Positions 57,877 through 64,000 of a DNA stretch of 64,000 nt are shown here, piece by piece. The notes beneath the pieces were generated by a model. It worked only from the letters and a program-made list of their open reading frames with translations, made no database searches and had not been told where the DNA came from. Source of the DNA: Adiantum capillus-veneris. Lineage: Eukaryota > Streptophyta > Polypodiopsida > Polypodiales > Pteridaceae. The DNA is taken from positions 85,711,884 to 85,775,883 of the forward strand of contig CM043944.1 in assembly GCA_014529385.2 (NCBI GenBank), given 5' to 3'. Each line of letters begins with the position of its first letter. The stretch's first letter is position 1. The position numbers and the translations under genes are program-made.

Positions 57877-58906
57877 TTATTCTAGGAAATAAACTTTCAT
57901 GGCTGCACTCCAAAAATCTATCAACATATCGAATAGATAACCTAGTGCATAAATGTTGCTTGATTTTATGTACGAATCTGTGCACCGTGGATGGTGTAGT
58001 TCTGGAGCAATCCACGATCGCTTTGCTATTTCTCCTTTCCTTGCTTTTTGTGCCTCCAAAACTGCAAGGTCTGATTGTCCGTTTGGATGCAGATAATTAT
58101 TTGACACGTGCTTAGTTGGTGTTCTAAGCATCATCACCAACTCAATGATGCCAACACGGGGTTTATTTGCACGAGTAAAGTCCAACATTATGTTGAACGG
58201 ATGCAGGTCGTTGTGCACTATACCGGTCGAGTGAGCAGCCGCAACGCCGTCAATTATGGCGTGACAGACCGCTGGCATCTTCTCTATCATTGCTTTGATC
58301 CGCACTGTCTCTATCTCTGGTAAGCACTAATTTGCTGGTGGCAATAACCTCCAACCGTGTTGTAGCATGTGCATGTGGCGTTTGAATGCTCCGTGGGCAA
58401 ATGGCGAGCGACACATCATGTCCCCCAAAGGTGCCCCCATTGTAGTATGGAAATATTGTGATCCATGGAGCTTCGGTGGTAAAGCCAATGCATCTTAGAA
58501 TGGAGGGGTGAAGTGTTTGCATTCCTTGCTCTGTCTGGAAGCTATCAAATTTTGCCTCACTCCCTCCCTTGTAGCATTTTCCCACATATGTAATGTGCTC
58601 TGGAAAGAAAGAGATGCCTTTGATGGTGTACAATGTGCACACACCAAAAGAGCCTGCTCCAACCCTTGTACCTTCTACCAAGGCCTCATGGAAAATGCCA
58701 ATTAAATGAGCACACTTGGCATTCAATGCCGTGCGTATGATTGTGCCGGTGCCGCTGGCATCTGATCGTCCATCCACAGCTGCTTGCGCATCTTAGGCCA
58801 TCTTCAATGTCTTGGGTAAGGAAGCTTGGTCCTGATATTTCACCCGCTTCATCTTGACCTTCTGTTTCTCCCATAATTTGTCCCAGAGCTCTAGTTTTGT
58901 CATATC
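57877..58906 (-). pseudogene. Protein kinase pseudogene
   Basis: ATG at 58906 starts MTKLELWDKLWEKQKVKMKR. A TAA follows at 58796-58794. The kinase fold shows the Gly loop GTRVGAGSFGVCTL, a Lys in YVGKCYKG and HPSILRCIGF. A one-base expansion of a G run near 58425 shifts the frame, and a TAG follows after PPAN. The second frame has the catalytic loop GIVHNDLHPFNIML and WIAPELHHPRCTDSYIKSSN plus IYALGYLFDMLIDFW. The DFG position reads ELV, so the Mg-binding Asp is gone. The C-lobe is cut at 57877. Confidence 0.8.
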
Positions 58907-59079
58907 GCATGTAGGAGGGGCTTGCCTGATTTCTATTGGCCAGGAGACAAAGGGGTCCAATGAGAGTTTAGTTGAATTAAATAATTACCTAAAGCTCTCA
59001 CAAAAGGGGAAAGGGGAACACATGTCAGAAGGCTATCACTTATGCTGCTTGATTACCATTGGATAAGCCTGGGGAGGTC

Positions 59080-59872
59080 CAATAGGATGCTAGCAAGAGC
59101 AAATAGCAAGAGGGGTCGACCAAGAGAGAGAGGGGGCTGATTTTCAAAGGCATTATCACCTACACACTCAAACTAGCTCATGTGTGCAGTAAAGAAGACT
59201 CTCTCTCCTTCTCAAGCTTTAATGAAAAGCTTATCACCTACTCCAAGCTTGTGAGAAGGGAGGCCTACACCAACAACTCTTGGCTTTGTGATGCAAATCC
59301 AACCAAGAGCCAAGCTTCAATGCATGCTCATCTCCTCTACCATGCTAATTACTAAGCTAAGCTACACTAATATGAGTGATTATGTGAGGAGATGTACATT
59401 TTTCTCATAAGAGTACTCCTTCTTCCTCTCAATCTACTCTCATACCCCGCTAGCTCTCACCATATTTGAAGGTGTGTGAGGTCTTGGGTCTAAGACCGTG
59501 AGGGAATGGATGTTATGTTTGATAAGTGTTTTGCTTAGTGCATGAAGTTTCCATCTTCATTGCACTAGCTAGTATTGAAGGAACACAAGAAATTGTATTG
59601 TAAAATGTCTCTCTTGATGGGAGAAACCATAATACAAAGCCTTTTGGAGGGGGGACCGGCTCCATGCAAATCCGGTCCTCAATTGTTGTCAATTGCTTAA
59701 TTTCTCTCTCTTTGAAGTATTGTTCATGCTATCTAACTAGGTGTTATGCTTTTTGTTGCTCTCTCCACCCAAGCACTCTTGTTAGTCTCATTAGGAATAT
59801 ATTCTAATGAAATGCTCACTATGTTCATGCTATTTTCCACTACACACAAGTTATTAGGCCATTAAATGTTAC
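59080..59872 (+). other. LTR-like region before a primer site
   Basis: Ends ...TTAAATGTTACA directly before TTGGTATCATAGC at 59874-59886, a Met tRNA primer-like word. The left end and any partner LTR are not found; no coding Copia sequence follows in the next 500 bp. Confidence 0.4.
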
Positions 59873-59873
59873 A

Positions 59874-59886
59874 TTGGTATCATAGC
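59874..59886 (+). promoter_or_regulatory. Primer-site-like word
   Basis: TTGGTATCATAGC matches TGGTATCAGAGC at all but one position. Confidence 0.5.
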
Positions 59887-60417
59887 ACAAGGTTTCTCTC
59901 TTCTTGCTCAAGAAGAGAGGTCTTCAAGTTAGCTATAAATGGTTGGTACTATTAATTGCATGTGAGTAAGTAGAATAGGGATTTTTCAGCCTTGCAGTGC
60001 GCCTGCCTTTGTGCAGTTAACGGGGCATCACCGTTGAGAGCTATGGTCTTAATAGTGGAGTCCTATGGGGCTTGCCTACGGCTTAACCACTATTAAGCTA
60101 TTAGAAGCTTCTATGATGCATCAATCACTAATCCTTGTTAACTCCAACCCACTCTATCCCTAAACGCTCATAACACCGTTTTCACATCAAATGAACTCAG
60201 AATCGCTTCAAACTTGCTAGGCACCATCCCCTCACTAGGATACACTTACCTATAAGTCCAATCTCATCAGATTATAACCCTAGCTACCTCAAATACAGTC
60301 GCAATAGACTCACATGTCATAACCTAAAAGTTTGCGAAACCTAAGTCTATGAACATCTATGCGTAGCTAATCTCGCCCTCGTTCCATAAAGTACTTGATT
60401 GTTGAAAACAGATACCA

Positions 60418-60853
60418 TTTGTGCTACTTACAAGCAAAACAAGCTCGTGGGAAGATTGCTCGCGAGCAGCTCGAAGATGCGAATGCGTGGCGTGGGCACG
60501 TAGCTCTCGGAGAGGCTACCGCAATGGTGTGGTCGCTTCGTGAATCCAGTAAGGGAGATGCACGTAGCGAAGAGGATAAGATCACACACACACACTCTCT
60601 CTCTCTCTCAGACTCGTACGACACATAATTAGTTATTCAAAAATGGTTATAAGGTGACCTTTATACTTTAGTCACCTTAGCTCAAAATGTACATGGGGTT
60701 TTAATTGAGTTCTACTCATCATAATTACAAAGTGGAAACGCATTGCGTCCCGGCCAACTAATAAATCTATACATAATCCAGACAATTGGATAAAGACGGT
60801 AGACATCATTGGCATTACAAAGGGGCTTTATACAACTGTTGGGATCCAACACT
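60418..60853 (-). other. LTR-like segment, minus strand
   Basis: The minus strand has GGAGGGGGGGAG followed by TGTTGGATCCCAACAG at 60853, a polypurine tract and Copia-type LTR start. About 435 bp on, TGGTATCTGTTTTC resembles a primer site. It contains (AC)(CT) repeats (60586-60608). A polypurine tract on one side and a primer site on the other would mean an LTR shared by two tandem copies. Confidence 0.4.
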
Positions 60854-60870
60854 CCCCCCCTCCTAGTTCA

Positions 60871-61426
60871 TGTCTACCATGACATGATTGGCTTCGTCTT
60901 CAATGTCTTTGTATTATTTCTTGGTTTATTTGATGTAGAAATGCATCGTATCTCATAGATTCGCTCGCCATTAATGGGCCAAAAATTTGTATTTGTACAT
61001 GAAGAAGCCGGTGTAAAATGCTTCTTCGAATGTCTAGAGATTGTAGTTGGGCAAAAACATGAGCCGTCTGAAGTATGCGTACAAAACTGGCTCTGTAGGT
61101 GCACACTAAGATCATATGATAGCTCCAATACGTTTCTTTCCGTATCTATGAACTCTGAACTCCAGCTCTCTGAAAACGTTGTGAGACAGGCCAAAAATGT
61201 CCTAGCTATTTTACAAAGCATTTTGCAGGACAGGTTGGGAGAGCCTCCGAATTCCTAATTGGCGCCCTCAAGGGTTTTTACCATGTACGCACCGGATATT
61301 CTCTCTCCTTCGGCCGGTCCTGACAAAACTGGATAGTTCAGCCATGTGGGCTGTAAGTATAAGTTCTTGGTGTTGGACAAAAAGTTCTATCATCTCTGAG
61401 CTCAGGTGGTGCATTCACTAAGTGGA
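60871..61426 (-). other. Spacer between coiled-coil gene and LTR
   Basis: A minus-strand frame (61221-60874) has no recognised domain. The region could be the 3' untranslated part of the element that carries the coiled-coil gene. Confidence 0.35.
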
Positions 61427-64000
61427 TCAGGTTGTCAGGATGATCCAATAGCCACACTGATGCCTCCACTTTGGTTGGATATCTATGATTTTGCTTTTCT
61501 GTTCCTGAACCTGTAAATCTCCTTCAAATAGTGGCACTTGCTCTTCATTTGCTAGCTGCCATTGATGTGTCAGTGTTTCATATTTCAGCAGAGCATAGGG
61601 TAACATCGGGGCATTCCACTCTTCCCGTAGCTTTGCTACTGTCTTGCCTGATCTAGAGAGTTCTCGTAGCATTTCCCTCTCTAGTTTCATGGCCTTGTAC
61701 CACATCATATCTGACTGCTTTTCCATTTCTTCGGCCAGCTTCTGCTCTTCAAGTTTTGTGATGGAATCTTCGTCTTCTTCTTGGTTGTTGGGGCCAGCTT
61801 GATCATCCTGAGTATCTGGGGTGCGTGGTCCTATGATCCTTCCTTAGCCTCATCATCACCACCATATAGCTCTGCTAGGCCAGTCAAATCCGTGGCCTCT
61901 TGCACTGTGTGCACCCTCACCCGCCCATGGGGTTGGCTTGCAGTTTGGAGATTTGCAATTTGTGCAGCCATTGTTTGATTATGAATTCGGAGTGTTTGGA
62001 ATTGCATCTCCTTTTGGACTGCAGCATCTTCCAATTCCTTGAATCTGCTGTGCAGATTCTCATTTTCTTTCTTGATGGACTTGAAAGTGAGGCTTTCTCT
62101 TTCAATGTCTTGAGCTGGTCCTTGTTGTTGTCTGCTTTGTAAGTCTTTATTTGCTTTTGCAACTGATCCTCAACTCTAAGTGTACTTTCAGCTATCATCA
62201 ACCTCTGTTTTCTTTCCAATTCTAGCTCTCTCTTCAGTGCCTCCACATCTTCTTGTGGTTGGGCCACTGGTGTTGCTGGTAGCAACGTCTTTTGCTGTTT
62301 TGCTCTTTCTATCTCCCTTGCATGTATATCTGTCACTGTTCTCAAGTACTTTACTTCAATTTGTAAGTCATCAATTATGACTTGTAAATTTTTGACTGCC
62401 TCCAGAGCATCTTGCTTTTCTTCCATCAACCTCTGGATTTGTTCATCTCTATCATTGACATCTTCAAGAAACACAGAGATGGTATCTTCACAAATAGCAT
62501 TGTAACTTTCTGACTTCTGAAAATTTTCCTTGAGGAGGTCTATTTTGCTTTTGAGACCAGAGATCTCAGCATCTTTAATGCTGATCAGTGTAAGGTTGTC
62601 GTCTCTTTGCTCCTGCAACTTCAGAACCTCTTGGTGGGTTGTCTCCATTCTCTTTTTGTTAGCCCTGTTCTGATCGGCTAACAACAGACTGTGCAGTTTT
62701 ACTTGGTTTAGAAGAGTCTCCATTGCTCCCAAATCTAGGCTGATACTAGCTCCCAACTCAATTCCTTGAGTAGAGGATGCTGCTTGTTCTATTGTCAGAT
62801 CCACCACTATCTGCTTGCCTTTATCAAGGTGAGATACTGTTCCAGTGGGTGGATGTTCATCTATCCTTTCTTCTTCTTCTCTATAGGGTGGTGTAGGGAC
62901 TCTCTCATCATGATGTGAGCTCTCTGGATGTGGAGGAGAGTCGGCAGGTGGAGTTGGTTGCCTTTCACTTGCCACTGGCCTTGGAGAGGGAGGTGGTGCT
63001 TCCTCATCTATTGTAGTTGGCCTCAATTGATCTCTTAATGTTTGGAGATCCTCCTCTTCAAGTGGCAGCTCTGGCTCATCCGTAGCATTCCTCTCTTGGA
63101 TGTATCTTTCAAACCAATCCAACTCAAAGGCTGCATTGTTGGCATTCTTCGTTCTTAGTGTGTAAGAGCTACTAGAGGGTTTCCAGGTGGCGCCTACATT
63201 TCCTTGTAGAGATCTTTCTAGGACAAACACTTCTAACATTCTGTCCCTCTTGGCAATATTCTGCAGCTCTTCTCTTCTTCTGTCACAATCTTTCTTCCTC
63301 ATCCTTTCTCTCCTCTTCTCTTTTCTCTTGGGTACTCCTCGTAACCCTTTCCAGTGTGCGTCCTCCAATGGTGTTGATGGAAGGAGGGATTCTCCTTTTT
63401 GGTCTTTCATCAAGCTGTTGCCTTAGAATAAGCCAGTCATTCTGATGAGGGGCAGGCGGCATCTGATCTCTTGCTCCTATTGCATGATATATCAGCCTTG
63501 TAAGCACTTCTCGTCCTGCAATGTAACTGGGGTTGTCTTCCCGTATTCTTGTCACCTCTTCAAAAAAATACGAAGCATGATCTATGTAACATTCATATTC
63601 TGCTTTTATAACCCAAGTCATTGTTGTTGATAGAACTCCATGTGGTGTAGTATATCTGTTTGGTCTTTTGCTATAACTTAGCATGCACTGACTGTAGATC
63701 TGAGTGATTACCACAACCTTTTGGTTTGCTATGACCTTGAAGGAAGGCAATTTTGATTTTCTCAGGTAGACCACCAGATTCTTACTCCTTTCCCTCATGT
63801 TTAGCCCATTATCTGACACCTTCAGGGCTTCCTTGATAATCTCCTTGGTGATTTGAATCTCCATCATCTCATTGTCAAGCCCTGACACTCTGCAGGTTTC
63901 ATCTTCTTGGATTGTTTGAATTAATTGGTGCACCCTTTTGAAATCTATTCCCACCGGTGGTAGGGACACAAATTCCCATAACCCTACTTTCTTCAGCCAA
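61427..64000 (-). pseudogene. Long coiled-coil protein of unknown family, partial
   Basis: The frame is open at the right edge (VGLWEFVSLPPVGIDFKRVH) and contains CRVSGLDNEMMEIQITKEII and TTPHGVLSTTMTWVIKAEYE with HASYFFEEVTRIREDN, a globular N-terminal part. A basic stretch follows where the frame shifts (63413-63283), then a Pro-rich segment (EEAPPPSPRPVASERQPTPP), then more than 300 residues of coiled coil (LKSKIDLLKENFQKSES, IIDDLQIEVKYLRT). Two more shifts near 62090 and 61830 lead to the last segment ending 61427. The overall build recalls accessory or gag-like ORFs of plant LTR elements, and a polypurine tract plus LTR-like start lie downstream at about 60860. I cannot name the family. 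Confidence 0.55.

Overview
This window is nuclear DNA from a large-genome land plant. The evidence is canonical GT-AG introns, Ty1/Copia and Ty3/Gypsy LTR retrotransposons with initiator-Met-tRNA primer sites, hAT transposons with BED fingers, LINEs with zf-RVT tails, and many (CT)n/(GA)n microsatellites. A fern or gymnosperm-like genome would fit the transposon-filled giant intron, but the sequence alone does not fix the species.

The only host gene I can assemble lies on the minus strand. Exon 1 (42658-42335) encodes an acidic N-terminus ending in a motif typical of plant WD40-type TFIIIC90-like proteins. Exon 2 (4543-4459/4455) continues the same motif in phase across canonical splice sites. 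If the pairing is right, intron 1 is about 37.8 kb and most of the window's left two thirds is intron. Exon 3 is not visible in bases 1-4454.

Left to right: a broken Copia element (1-1955); a LINE ORF1-like coiled coil (2.4-3.1 kb); exon 2; two LINE-A 3' ends (4.9-8.8 kb) broken up by LTR elements; a solo LTR with its target-site duplication (TSD; 10032-10722). Next is a three-level nest. Copia-2 (12304-26765) contains a Tat-like gag-pro element (14419-26088, TSD TCCAT), which contains a minus-strand chromovirus (15170-21642, TSD CTTGC). Then come a LINE-B tail; a complete non-coding LTR element (27938-30383, TSD TTAGT); an hAT transposon (31807-34853); and a chromovirus 3' half with LTR (34854 to about 38.4 kb).

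Upstream of exon 1 are minus-strand Copia remnants (43.9-46.2 kb, 51.1-51.9 kb), an AT-rich foldback, a second LINE-B tail, several strong inverted repeats (53.9 and 54.4 kb), an internally deleted hAT (55.4-56.2 kb), RING-like and protein-kinase pseudogenes (56.4-58.9 kb), LTR-like pieces (59-60.9 kb), and a long coiled-coil reading frame running off the right edge (61.4-64 kb).

Nearly all transposon reading frames are decayed, mostly by CAG/CAA/CGA/TGG to stop changes and short frameshifts. The most unusual signals are the giant intron, a hairpin GTAATCG-N4-CGATTAC at fixed distance upstream of the 3' LTR in three elements, and a box shared by seven LTRs.
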